The position numbers and the translations under genes were made by a program. From Hofstenia miamia (Eukaryota > Xenacoelomorpha > Acoela > Hofsteniidae), in contig CABFPE010000009.1 of assembly GCA_900660155.1 (NCBI GenBank), forward strand, positions 1,594,336 through 1,658,335: 64,000 nt of DNA, read 5' to 3'. This document shows positions 38,437 to 50,597 of the stretch, one piece after another (position 1 is the first letter of the stretch; the number at the start of each line of letters is the position of its first letter). The notes below the pieces were generated by a model. It was not told where the DNA came from. It saw only the letters and a program-made list of their open reading frames with translations, and made no database searches.

Positions 38437-40063
38437 AAGTAGCGTTCAGACTTACCATTTTGTTTGCAACTTTTTCGAATTTAATGAGGTTGTCGACAAA
38501 AATTGTGTGCACGCAAAAAAACTGTTTTGTCAACTAAGTTTTCAAAGTTAAACACATTCTACTTTGGCGAGATAATTAGGTTGACAACAAAGTTGCAAGT
38601 GTGAACACGAAAAAAGTGTGAACTTTTCAAAACAAATTCTGAGTGTCATCATAAATGAAAGAATAGTTAAATAACCAGCTTAAGGGGGTGTTATACTGCC
38701 GATTTTTGTCCATTCTTTTGTAAGGATTTTTGTGTACTACACTGAGGATTTTTGTCCAAACTTTTGTCAGGATTTTTGTCCAAACATTTGTCAGGAGTTT
38801 TATGTGCTACACTGCGGATTTTTGTTTACTTTTGTCCAGATTTCTCTTCAGATAATTAAATATTTACAAATTTCACACCAAAGATGAAGAGCTCGAGAAA
38901 TTTTTCAAATACATACCTTTTATGATAAATTAATATTAATTAACGTACATATTAATTAATGATATATTCAAATTCAACAAAATTATTTACTGCTAAATAA
39001 ACAACCATTGCACACTTAGTAATAATTAGCAGTCTGAAAATATTACGGAGGATTATTACAATCAACTAAACTAATTACATATGTGCGCGACTCTATTGGC
39101 TTTGTATATATGGCAACTACAGCTATCGACGAATGTAACTATTATTCGCTTTATCTGATTGATCCTAGTTTTACACTGGCCTAATTAAAATATAATTAAC
39201 TTAGTTTGCCAAATACTTCAATAAAGTAAAGTAAACCAAAGAATTGAAAAAATTGATTAATAAATTTACAATAAGTAATATTGGAATATACACAGCCAAA
39301 GTAAATTAAGTTGATGTCATCAAGGAATACCTAATAACAGGATATTACATTGAAAATCTCATTTAAAACTGAAGGATTGACTCATTAATTTGCATTTCCA
39401 TTTTAAAATGATATTTTTCATGCATGTAATGAAATTAATAAAATTGTGCAAAAATTAAAATTCCAGTCACTATATAGCTAATAACTACATCAGTATTGTA
39501 ACCCACAGACTTTATTTAGTAGATAAAAATATTTAATTAGCTTATGAGGTATAGACTACATATGCATCTGGACTGCCAAATTAATATATATTGTATAAGC
39601 TACGACCGAGTTTAATCACGCCTAAAATAATGGCTATAGTTATCTTAAAGTTTTAGCACTAATTCTTAATGATTCAACAAAGCTAATTTTTGTAAATCTT
39701 GTAATTACTTTACCCACCCAAATTGTTAGTCAAAATAGATATTCGAATACAATAATAATTAATCACGCAACATTACGGATAGAAATAATGTTGTGTTCAC
39801 ACATTCACTTGTAGAAATATCGCAATTATGATTAGTTGAAAATCCAGCTATATTTAGAAGTCTATGGTTATTTTTATTGAAGTAAGCTTAATGTAATAAT
39901 ATTTAATTGACGTCTACTTAATTTCAAGTAGTTATTGTCTTTGCGGTGGATAAAATAAATCAATTTACAGGCACTAAATTAGAATTTGAATACTTTGTTT
40001 TTGAAGATTTTTATTGAATATAAATAAAAGTTGTGAACAAAGTTGTAGGTCTGAACGCTACTT
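38437..40063. mobile_element. 1.6-kb non-autonomous DNA transposon with inverted ends
   Basis: AAGTAGCGTTCAGACTTAC at 38437-38455 matches, inverted, 40045-40063 at 18 of 19 positions. A further AAGTTG-like word (GCAACTTT, about 38466; ACAAAGTTG, about 40038) extends the similarity inward. The inside has no transposase and contains a short direct-repeat block at 38697-38835. The core word GCGTTCAG is shared with the small MITE at 3700-3813. A clear target duplication was not found, so the superfamily is open. Confidence 0.6.
38697..38835. repeat. Direct repeats of GGATTTTTGTCCAAAC
   Basis: The word GATTTTTGT recurs five times with TTTTGTCAGG and CTACACTG words between, at spacings near 25-35 bp, inside the element at 38437-40063. 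Subterminal repeats of this kind are common transposase-binding sites. Confidence 0.6.
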
Positions 40064-41384
40064 GAGCTAAGAATTGTTGATTTAAATAAAATGGAAACTG
40101 TCAATATGGGGAAATACTTTAATGAAATCTCAAAAAATCAAAACAGAGGACCCCACAATTTTCAAGTAGTGAAATCATGTAAAAAGAAAAATTTTATTTA
40201 AAATATGTTAATAAAATAAGAAATTTCAATTTAATAGAATTAGAAGTGAGGTTACAACGTTTTACTTGTAATCAATCTGTAGAATTCAATCTAGGTATTG
40301 CTACTTTCATATTTATATATTAATAATTTGCATAAATTTTAGTTAATGTATGCATAAATATTCTGCACCACTATTTAATATAGACATCTAGATGATGTTG
40401 GCGTTATTGCTACTAGGCGAAACCTTAATGAGCCGTTCAATCCTCCATTCGGCACTGGCCTTATCACTGCTTTGTTCAAACTCATCGGCTATTCACACCT
40501 GTTGTGGATTTCCTGATAATTATAATGTATAAAACAGGGCTCCGCCAATATTGCAATTTCTAAAAATCAAGTAAAATAACATCTAAACCAAATAGCAAGT
40601 AAAGATGATTTATGTAATTTATTCACATTCTGTTAAAGTTTCATTATTGGCAGTCGACTTACTTGATTTGTATACAGTATATATTTGCTACTGATATTTC
40701 ATTGCAGAAAAATACCATTAAAATTGCTTTATACACTTGTATGTCTAACTATAGTTAAATTAAATATAAAATATCTTAGCATTACATAGTGTTAATTAAA
40801 ACGCATTGGTTTATGCAGCACAGATTTGATTATAGTGAAATAAAATTGCAAATATAAAACAATGCCTACATAATGGAAAAATAGTTTTACTTTGTACACA
40901 GTAAGAAAAATAAATTCTGGCGTATACAACTGGCAAAACACAGTAATTCACTAAATTTTCAAAATTTACCTTCATTAAATTTGATGCTTTACTACTTTTA
41001 CATCATGTGGTAGAAATATTTTTTCAGGTCGGCCCCTTAATACTGCATATTTGTGGTTGGCAGAACTCACGATCTCCTATTTGCACTTGAAATTACCAGT
41101 CAAAACACAGAAATTCTACTTTATTTTTCACTGAATTACTGTTTTGTCAGATTACATCAGAACAGTGCGTAACATCCCAATATGTGGCCAATATGGTGCC
41201 AAATTAAAGATATTGATACGTAAGAAACCAAGCAAATGTAATTCTTGATTATGAACAAATGCAGTCACTCCCAACCTATCTGACTTTCTCAATATGGAAG
41301 AATTGAGACATTTTCCTGAGCTAGTCAGCTTGAAGATATTAGTAATGGCAGAACACACATTATGAAAAAATTGCGACGTTATTG
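40064..41384. other. AT-rich intergenic DNA
   Basis: No gene supported. At 40390-40550 is a patch richer in G, C and CpG than its surroundings. It contains a 46-codon frame starting MMLALLLLGE, but splice context and family support are lacking. Confidence 0.45.
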
Positions 41385-41598
41385 TACTTTAGAGGATCCA
41401 GGTTGAGTGACGTCATAAAATGGATATTAAACTCTAACCTTAACCCTAACCCTACTCCCCAACCACTGCAATTATATTGCATTTCATCTTGTTTATTAAT
41501 TTTTTGCAAAATTTTTAAGTTTTGGGGTAGGGATTGGGGTTAAGGTTACAGTTTTATACCAATTTTATGACGCCACTCAAACTGGGTCCCCTAAAGTA
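41385..41598. mobile_element. Palindromic MITE, 214 bp
   Basis: Both arms of about 85 bp carry, in inverted order, TACTTTAG, a GAGTG(A/G)CGTCATAAAAT word and a TAACCTTAACCC stretch, around an AT-rich loop. Total length and the near-full palindrome fit a foldback MITE. The TAACCC run resembles telomere repeats but is part of the arms. Confidence 0.75.
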
Positions 41599-43941
41599 TA
41601 ATTTTAAGAATTATCCACTTTAAAACTAAACTATTATATATAAATGTATATTTAGCATTTGCAGCATTCATGTTACAATTTAATATTATAAGTTATAATT
41701 TCAGAAGTTCTATAAATTTTGCTTGTACTTAAATATCGAGCTGCAGTCACAACCAAAACTCCGAGTTTAAAAGTTCAAATCATATCATATGCGCAACTAG
41801 TAATAATTGCGGCTATTTCATCAACATTGAATTAGGCCAAACACAAATTTCAAAATAATATTTTGTTAAAAAGTAAACAACCTTGCAAAAAATATCAAAT
41901 TTAAGATTTTGACTAAAACTAATTATATTTACTAAAATGAATTCACTAGAAGAGAAATCCTTAATTCTTGAATTTGAACTCAAATAAAAATCCTTATTAA
42001 AACAATAAGAAATCAAAAATTTTAGAAAATGGTGAATATATATTTAGCCTTTAATAAACTTTAGATCAAAATAAGAAAGTGTCAAAATAAACAAAATCTA
42101 GAATCAGGGGATTCATTAGAAGCACTAAAAAACCTCAAAAATCTGATAAATCAAAATCAGAAATTTACTCTATAGCATTAGAAAATGTAACTAACCAACC
42201 CTAATTAATTAAGTTATTGCTATTTCTTTTGAAAAAATATAACATTAAACTGGCTTCACATTTGCAAAAATGAGGTTTTGTATGGCTGATGACATCAAAC
42301 CAATCATATCGATGTAATGGGATTACAGTTTTGTTTCTTCAATGGCTTCTAAATAATACAAAAATTTTCCTCAGATACAAAAAATTCTAAGCAAATAATC
42401 TTATAATCTTCCATTTTTTAAAATTTATTTCAAAATCTAAATTGAAAACATACTGTAGAAATCAGTAATTTAAATAACCATTTTTAGATTGAGAACCACT
42501 ACATCAACTAATTCCACCCAGCATCCTACAAAAGATCCATCATTGAGGGTTGGTACTTTAAATAGATACTACATTTCTAAAAAAAATGCCAAATTTCGCA
42601 AACTAAAAAGGGTGTATAAGGGACAGCAACTTTATGGGACTTCAAATATTATAAAGGTATAAGCTAATTTTGGTCCTGATTTTTTGGTTCATGCTTATTT
42701 TCATTCTTGAAAATCTCAAATTTTTCAATTTTATCTCAAATCCTTCCATGATTATTATTTAATGGACACATTTCCATTATAAAAATTACTGCAAGAGTCC
42801 ATTCTGAGAGAAATTTGGAAGATTTGAGATTTTATAAAATAAAAAAGTACCAACCACATTTTCAGTCATGTGTGTCTATGAGACTGTCAAATAGCCTTTT
42901 TCAAATTTCAAATTACATGTCATTACTTTGTTAATATCAATTTCTTATATTTATAAACTGAATTTGTACATATTTATTATAAGTTGTTATATATATATTT
43001 TTGCTATTGTGTTCTTGTGCTTGCTAATTTAGAATGGCTTTACATTTCTTCATTGAAACCAACAGAGAAGAGCCACAACTGATATATGAAAAGTATATTT
43101 AACAAGTGCATAAGCCATCTGGAAAAGACATGCTGTACATGTGTAAAAATAGAACCTGTTGAGGTTGTGGATTTTTGGAAAATTGCGTTTTCACTTGCAC
43201 AGTTGCTTGATTTTGTGCTTTGACTTGTGTTAATGCAATGTTTAGATGAAAATAATCATGCAAAGCAAGAGGTGGTTATTGCTGAGAGCTCTTATTGATG
43301 CAATGTTAAAGAACAAATTTCAAGTTCATCAACATCAATAACATCAGCCATCAATAATGAATTAAATTTGTTACCACCTGAGATCACATGTCAAATGCCC
43401 TCTATGGATTCCATGTGCAAGTTGTTATCAGCATTTTGTAGGAAGCAGCTGCTCCTATTCCTCTTCCTGCTGCTGATCTGATTTTTCCTGATTTCATAAG
43501 ACAATTATTGGTGTTGAAAACTTTATTGTTTTTGACAAAGAAGCCAATCAAAAACAGTTAAAATCTTATCCTCCTCAAATATACTTTGAGAACTATGTAC
43601 TTCAACTGTTGTTTCAATTGATGAAACTATAGCAATTATTGTTGATGGATGTCTTGTTTCTTGTGTCTTTTGCTTACTTCAGGAGAAAATCACAGAGACA
43701 TATTCTGATGTGTTTACTTTACTGAAAACTCACTGTCACTTCTTGCTGTTTGTTTTCCAACCCAGCCATTTATTGCAGACTTTAGAACTTGCTAGATTCC
43801 TTCAATTTAAAAAGTTTTTCATAGTTTGTGGTTTGAAGTATGTTATTTCCATTTTTGCCAGTCTATCTACCAATTTAATTTGCTTTATATTCATTATTTT
43901 TTAAATTTTTGTAAATGTTTATGGCTAAATTTGAATTTTTA
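41599..43941. other. AT-rich region with decayed coding-like part
   Basis: To about 42990 nothing is seen. From about 43030 to 43900 the plus strand has protein-like pieces broken by stops (for example IPLPAADLIFPDFIRQLL) and few CpGs. It looks like an old element remnant into or next to which copy D landed. The family is not recognised. Confidence 0.35.
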
Positions 43942-45033
43942 TGTAGCATCATCCAAATAAAATAATCAATAAGCTGCAAACATTGCAAGAAGAGATTAAG
44001 ATTGAAAAGAAGTTGATTAAAAATATTGTAATTAAATCAATTAGTGTTATTTCAGATTTATTTGTAATATGCAACTAAGAAAACAAGATGATTAAAAAAA
44101 TTGATATTTATGTCAGTTGATAAAAATACTTTTGACTAAATGATGCTTACATTATTTTTAGCCGCCATCTTGGCAGAAAGTTTAAATTTGAATCGACAGG
44201 TACTTCTTTTGGAATTACTATAAATAGATTAGAAACCATTGTAAGAATTTGATAAAGAATTTTACTTAGAATTCTTATTTTTCATCTTATTAATGGTTTG
44301 ATTATTTAATAAGATGTTGAGCTAATAAAGAATTGTTTAGTGGTGGTCTGGATATATTTCAAGGAATGATTCTAGGGTCTCTGTGCCAGATCACCAAAGT
44401 GCACATAGGTTAGGTGTAGGGGTTTTCTCTCAATTAGCAGAGTAGGATTCATTTTCTAAATGTAGTAAAATAATTAAATGTCAACAAATGGTTGGATGAC
44501 TAAACTCTAGGAATTATCTTAATATTACTTTAGATCCAAATTATTGACCTATAATTCACCAATAAAGTGACCATACATGTAGTAAATTATAAATGTAGGT
44601 TAGGAAGTTGTTTGAACAGAATATATTTAAATAAGCCAATATATTTCAGTAATGGCTACATGTAATATTTAACAAACAACTAGTAACAGTTCAGGTATCA
44701 AATAGATATAACACTTTCACACAATGGAGCTTAAGTTGAATTGTGTCCTGTCTTGAGTAAGCACTGAGCTAACATAGGGTACACATAAGCTATATTGATT
44801 GAGCTGAGAAGTGACACTCAAGCTTTGAGCAGATGCCCAACAAAAGATCATTATAGGGATTACCACATGGCTTCATCACCTAAACAGTGAAGCAGTTAAT
44901 TCTAGGTTACATAAGTTAACAGAAGAAACTAGTCAAGCAGTAATAACAAGTAAATCCTTACCTGCAATAACACAGCTAACTTTATACAGTAACAGTAGAT
45001 AAACAGTGATAATGCCTGGTAGAGGATATTACA
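43942..45033 (+). repeat. LTR of copy D
   Basis: 1092 bp from TGTAGCATCATCC to GAGGATATTACA. It matches the inverse of the LTRs of A and B and carries the YY1-like word at 44161-44171. Confidence 0.88.
44161..44171 (-). promoter_or_regulatory. YY1-like motif in LTR of copy D
   Basis: GCCGCCATCTT, the inverse of AAGATGGCGGC. It lies at the same LTR position as in the other copies and retains its CpG. Confidence 0.5.
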
Positions 45034-45050
45034 TGGTGACCATGACAGCC
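45034..45050 (+). other. Primer-binding site of copy D
   Basis: TGGTGACCATGACAGCC directly after the LTR, tRNA-Arg-like as in the other copies. Confidence 0.65.
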
Positions 45051-45218
45051 AAGTACAGCAAATCTAAAGAAGAAACATTCAGTTAAACTACCCGCAAGAT
45101 GACAACAAAAGCTACAAGTGAAAGTACAAAAGCAGCAAATTGTTACATGAACTAACAATCAGTAAGAGAAAGAGAGATACCCCAAACTGAACAAAAGCAC
45201 TTCACTGGGATCCTGGGA

Positions 45219-46530
45219 TTGCGACCTAGAGATGGGAAAGCCACTACAAACCAGAAGAAAAATGACAAAAGGAAAAAAAGGAAGTGTGAAGAAAACTGCA
45301 GCCAAAGAAATAACTCCCAGAACAATACAATCATCACCCTTTTTTGGGGAGAACTCAGCAACAGACACAGAATTACAGTCCCTTACTTCACCCCCAGAAA
45401 GGAACCCCCAGACACAAACCCATTGGATATAATGATTATGTTAAGGAAGAGCCAAGAAACTAAGGAACTCCTAAGACAACAAGTAGAACAATTGACTAAG
45501 AAAGTCAAAGAGATGGAATGACAAAATGAAACAATACTGAGTGAAATCAGAGTGAATATGGAAATGTGGCTAGAGGAATAAAATCAACTATTTCAAAATG
45601 AAATTAAAACCCTTATCCACCAACTATCAGAGTCCAATAAAAGGTTTCTAGAGCAAAACCAGCAATTGCAAGAAAAAAATCAAGAGCTGGAGAGAACAAA
45701 CAGACAATTAATCAAGGATAATGACCTACAGGCGGGAGAACTGGAACAGTTGAAAGATAAATTGAGATTGCTACAACTAATGGAAGAGGAGAACAGAAAC
45801 AACATGCAAACTCATGAAATCAAATTCCATTCCAGAAAGGAGAGCAAGTTACAGGCACCACACATACTGACCCGCAAAGAGGTAACATATGAAGAATCAG
45901 ACGAAGATTCTGACTTCGAAAAACAGAAAATTATAAATGAAATTACAAAAGCAGTGACCACGCAACTGCAAGAGGAGGATATGATAACAAATCACAAGAA
46001 ACCAAAATATGAGAGTTCAATTTTACCGCAATTAACAGCCAATGACACAATACCGTGTAAAGTGACACTACCCAAATTCAATGGAAGGGTAGATGGCTAC
46101 AATCCCACATTTGCCAAGTGGCTGCAGATGTTTGAACTGACAATGGCAGAATGAAAAGTGAGCCAACAGGCAGCAGTTGCAAGACTCCCACTATATCTGA
46201 CAGGAGCAGTATCCCAACACTATTTGCTTTTGGATGCAGAGACAAAGAGAAATTACCAATTACTAATCAGAGACTTCATCAATTATTATGAGAACAAAAG
46301 TTTCAAAAATCAGTACCAAATAATTTTGAATGCAACAAAAATAAAAAAAACCAATGACATCCAAAACTACATGCAACAAGTTGAGCAACTACTAATGCTC
46401 AGTTTGAGAGGAAACAGTTATTTGAAATACAACTTGTTCTCACACATCTGCAAGGGAATGCCCAAAAGCATTAGAACACAGTTTGAAATTAAATGTGACA
46501 TCAACAATAAATTGGAAAGGATGATTAGGA
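45219..46530 (+). pseudogene. Copy D gag region
   Basis: Starts with a basic stretch (MTKGKKGSVKKTAAK), then a glutamine- and glutamate-rich coiled coil (QEKNQELERTNRQL), then capsid-like LPKFNGRVDGYNPTFAKWL and FINYYENKSFKNQYQIIL. The zinc-knuckle part lies beyond the end of the copy. Fossil. Confidence 0.8.
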
Positions 46531-48401
46531 TATATTCAAAATAATGGCTTAGTGCAATTTTATGTGAGCAATAAACTAGGAAGACTGCTCATTCATGGCT
46601 TTGGCCTTTCTCAATGAGTTCAAGATTGTTGAGGTTTTCCACAAAGCTGACTTTAGTTTATCTGATCAACATAATCAGAAAACTAATAATAAATTGGAGG
46701 CATTTCATTCCTCACTTTTGCGAATTTTTTTTATGCAAAGCATGGCAATATTTATGTTTTTTCTAATAACTTAGGTGTAAGTGAAATATTGTAACATCAG
46801 CCAGTAGTTGTTATTATTTAGTGGCCAGATCTCATGCTTTTTGTGTTGGTGACTGGTTGTTATTTGTACATATTCTAAATAGTCTTATATATAAAGCATT
46901 TGTAAAAGAGAGAAATAAAAATAGTCTGAACTGTGTTCTCTTATTGTTTGCTAGAATCAACAGCACCAATTCTACAATATAGTTGATTATGTTACTAATT
47001 ATAAATGGATGAAGAGGTGAACTCACACAGAGTTGTGAACATTGCAAAAAGTGGCGGAAATGTATTCACAAAAAGAAGCTATATGCATGAGTAAATAAAG
47101 GCTGCAGCATCTTAACCATCTATTTCAAAATGATGACAAGACTCATTATAAATTTCTTATTGGATGTTTGTTTACTTTAAGTAATTTATCCTTACCTAGG
47201 GAACTCAAACAATTTCAAATTGATGATGCTGAAGATGACCTGGATCATTTTCCTTGGGCTTAATTGGATTACATCAATTTAAACAGTTGTAAATCACAGT
47301 CATGCCAGGCATCTGTTTCAACAAAGGATCAATTCAATCAAACTGAAATTTTGCACTGTGAATGTGCATACAAATTCTGTATGCAGCTTTCTATAAATCA
47401 TTATTTGGAAGGAGTAGTTCTACTGGCACTTTCTCTCTTTGAGGTAGTTAGTGCTTATAATTTTCAACACTTGTCTTGTTTGATTGTAGAATATATTTCC
47501 AATATATTTTTATAGGCTTTACAGATTGATTGTAGTTCAATCCCTGATGAATATCCTAGTATAGTTTGGCTTTCAAACCCAATAGATGTGTAAATTGCAA
47601 TTCAAATGGTATAAATTTATGCATAAAAGTCTTAGATGGAGCAACATGATTTTTCAAATCCAGCTGCTGTAGTCAGAAATGATTGTAAAACTGGTGTGGA
47701 CAAACAGATATTTTCTGTCAATTCTCTGTTATAATCCTGATTTGTTGGTGAAGATTAAACTCAACAAAGCATGTTCCTTCCCCTATTTACTTTGTGCATA
47801 GTGAGCTCTGCCCTGACAAAACATTTTTTCCCTATATACTTTGTTCAGATTGAGCTATGCTCTCAGCAAAGCATGTTTCTTCCTGTTAAAATAATTCAAA
47901 TCACTTAACCAATATGTTTTTAGGCTAATCAACACAGGTGAGTATTGTAGCATCTGCTACCAGGCATTAACATAGGGTTATTTATTCTTTTAAAATATTA
48001 CTTCTTGTTATATGCAGGTAGGGATGTACTGATCTTGGTTTTGCTCCAACTAATCTGATACTATTGTAGAATCACATGGCGCATCTAGCAGCTTGAGTGG
48101 TACAAGGTTGCAAAGAATTACCATTGTTGAGAGCAGCCTGTACTCTAACAAAACAAATGAAGATTGGTAGTTCGCCAATTTCACTGTAGAAAAAAGAATC
48201 AATACCATTTCCAAGAAGGCATTCCAGCTAGTGACCAATTTACATGGCATCTCACCTAAGCCAAATCATTAGAAACCATCCTTACCATCCAAGGTGCTAA
48301 TTGTGTGTCTCATGTATTAATTTCTAGCTCAATAAAACAAATTTAGCTCATTGTTCTTGTTATCTCAGCTCATGTAATAGATAGTAATAACATGTAATTA
48401 G
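46531..48401. other. CpG-poor DNA between copies D and C
   Basis: No gene is supported. Short protein-like runs on both strands and near-absence of CpG suggest old mobile-element debris. Two similar blocks around 47790 and 47830 (CTTTGT...GAGCT.TGC..TGACAAAGCATGTTTCTTCC-like) form a weak local duplication. Confidence 0.4.
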
Positions 48402-48534
48402 TGTAATATTCTCTACCAGACATTATCACTGTTTAACTACTGTTACTATATAATGTTAGCTGTGTTATTGTGGGTAAGGATTTACTTGTTGTTACTGCTT
48501 GACTAGTTTCTTCTGTTAACTTGTATAACCTAGA
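48402..48534 (-). repeat. LTR fragment before a single-N join
   Basis: Starts TGTAATATTC and follows the family LTR for 133 bp up to the N at 48535. The next sequence belongs to gag, so the join is artificial or a rearrangement. Confidence 0.7.
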
Positions 48535-48535
48535 N
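48535..48535. other. Single-N assembly join
   Basis: LTR sequence stops in mid-LTR before it and gag sequence starts after it, so the two sides are not naturally adjacent. Confidence 0.8.
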
Positions 48536-49361
48536 TGGTGCCTGTAGCTTGCTCTCCTTTCTGGAATAGAACTTGATTTCATTAGTTTGCATGTTGTTTC
48601 TATTCTCCTCTTCCATTAGTTGTAGCAATCTCAATTTATCTTTCAACTGTTCCAGTTCTCCTGCCTATAGGTCACTATCCTCAATTAATTGTCTGTTTGT
48701 TCTCTCCAGCTCTTGATTTTTTTCTTGCCATTGCTGGTTTTGTTCTAGAAACCTTTTATTGGACTCTGATAGTTGTTGGGTAAGGGTTTTAATTTCGTTT
48801 TGAAATAGTTGACTTTGTTCCTCAAGCCACAGTTCCATATTCACTCTAATCTTGCTCAGTATCATTTCATTTTGTCATTCCATTTCTTTGACTTTCTCAG
48901 TCAATTTTTCTACTTGTTGTCTTAAGAGTTCTTCGTTCTCCTGACTCTTCCTTAACATGATCATTATATCCAATGGGTTTGTGTCTAGGGGGTTTGTTTC
49001 TGGGGTGAACTGAGGGACTGTAATTCCGTGTCCGTTGCTGAGTTCTTGCCAAAATATGGCGATGATCGTATTGTTCTGGGGGTTACTGCCTTGACTGCAG
49101 TTTTCTTCACGCTTCCTTTTTTCCTTTTGTCATTTTTCTTCTGGTTTGTAGTGGCTTTCCTATCTCTAGGTCGCGATCCCAGGATCCCTGTGAAGTGCTT
49201 TTGTTTGGTTCGGGGTATCTCTCTTTCTATTACTGGTTGTTAGATCATGTAACAGTTTGCTGCTTTTGTACTTTCACTTGTAGCTTGTGTTGTCGTTTTG
49301 TGGGTAGTTGAACTGAATGTTTCTTCTTTAGAATTGCTGTTCTTGGCTGTCATGGTCGCCA
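48536..49361 (-). mobile_element. Gypsy-like fragment, copy C: leader and gag start (fossil)
   Basis: On the minus strand this piece holds the primer site (49345-49361), leader and first part of gag (coiled coil QNEIKTLTQQLSESNKRFL). It is continuous with the LTR at 49362-50240, which therefore acts as 5' LTR for this piece and as 3' LTR for copy B. It ends at the single N. Broken. Confidence 0.75.
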
Positions 49362-50240
49362 TGTAATATCCTCTACCAGGCATTATCACTGTTTGACTAC
49401 TGTTACTGTATAAAGTTAGCTGTGTTATTGGAGGTAAGGATTTACTTGTTATTACTGCTTGACTAGTTTCTTCTGTTAACTTACTTAACCCAGAATTTAC
49501 TGCTCACTTTTTAGGTGACAAAGCCATGCGGTAATCTCTACAATGATCTCCTAGTGGGCATCTGCCCAAAGCAGCTTCCTAACCTACATTGATAATTTAC
49601 TACATGTATTGTCACTTTATTGGTGAATTATAGGTCATTAATTTGAATCTAAAGTAATATTAATATAGTTCCTAGAGCTTGGTCATCCAACCATTTGCTG
49701 ACAATCAATTACTTTAATACATGTAGAAATGAAACATTAGTCGACTAATCAAGAGAAAAACCCCTATGCCTAACATATGTGCACTTTCGTGATCTGGCAC
49801 AGAGACCCTAGAATCGTTCCCTGTGATGTATCCAGACCACTACTAAACACAGCTAGATTAGCTCAACATCATAATAAATAATCAAACTGTTAATATGAAA
49901 TAAAATAAGAATTCTGAATAAAATTCTTTATCAACTTCTTACAAGGTTTTTAATGTATTTATAGTATTTCCAAAAGAAGTACCTGTCGATTCAAATTTGA
50001 ACTTTCTGCCAAGATGGCGGCTGAAAATAATGAAAGCGTCAGTTAGTCAAAAAGTATTTTTATCAAAAGGCACAAATATCTCTTTTTTGACACATGTTGT
50101 TTCTTGGTTGCATATTACAAATAAATCTGAAATAACACTAATTGATTTAATTACAATATTTTTAATCAACTTCTTTTTGATCTTAATCTCTTCTTGCAAC
50201 GTTTGCAGCTTATTTATGATTTTATTTGGATGATGCTACA
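49362..50240 (-). repeat. 3' LTR of copy B (also 5' LTR of piece C)
   Basis: 879 bp from TGTAATATCC to GGATGATGCTACA, shorter than the 1.1-kb relatives. It is flanked on one side by gag leader and on the other by a polypurine tract. Confidence 0.85.
50011..50021 (+). promoter_or_regulatory. YY1-like motif in LTR of copies B/C
   Basis: AAGATGGCGGC at the conserved LTR position. Confidence 0.5.
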
Positions 50241-50253
50241 TGCCCCCCTCAGC
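50241..50253 (-). other. Polypurine tract of copy B
   Basis: GCTGAGGGGGGCA on the element strand, adjacent to the 3' LTR and identical to that of copy A. Confidence 0.75.
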
Positions 50254-50597
50254 TTGCGTTATTTTCAGCACAGCTCATTCTCCATGCACTAAAGTGTCTG
50301 CCTTCCAAGTTATCACTTCAGCCTGCTGATTGCCCACGTTGTTTTCTTGAATTTGTTTTGTTTTGTCATTTTAAGAAAAGCCTCTCTTTCTGTTGTTACG
50401 ACATTTGTGTACTTCAGAAACTGTGCTTATTGGATATCTTCTGCTATCAGTGCTATTTCTCTTAGTTCGTTGATTTTCTGTGAAAAGATGTTGTAGTATT
50501 TGTGATATAATTGTATTCCTTTAATGCTGATCATGAGTGTAATTGGTGCATCAGCTCTGCTGGTGTGTGCTAGATCTTCTCTAATTTGGTTGCTGGG

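Larger units (their letters stand above)
43942..46530 (+). mobile_element. Gypsy-like LTR element, copy D: LTR plus gag (fossil)
   Basis: Plus-strand member of the copy A family. It has a complete LTR (43942-45033), primer site (45034-45050), leader and gag up to about 46530, where family similarity ends; protease, pol and a second LTR are not seen. Broken, with a few breaks in the visible gag. The divergence from A and B suggests an old insertion. Confidence 0.85.

Noticed and set aside
41440-41460. Interstitial telomere (TAACCC repeats)
   Set aside because: Only two to three units, mirrored in the opposite arm of a palindromic MITE, so they are part of that element.
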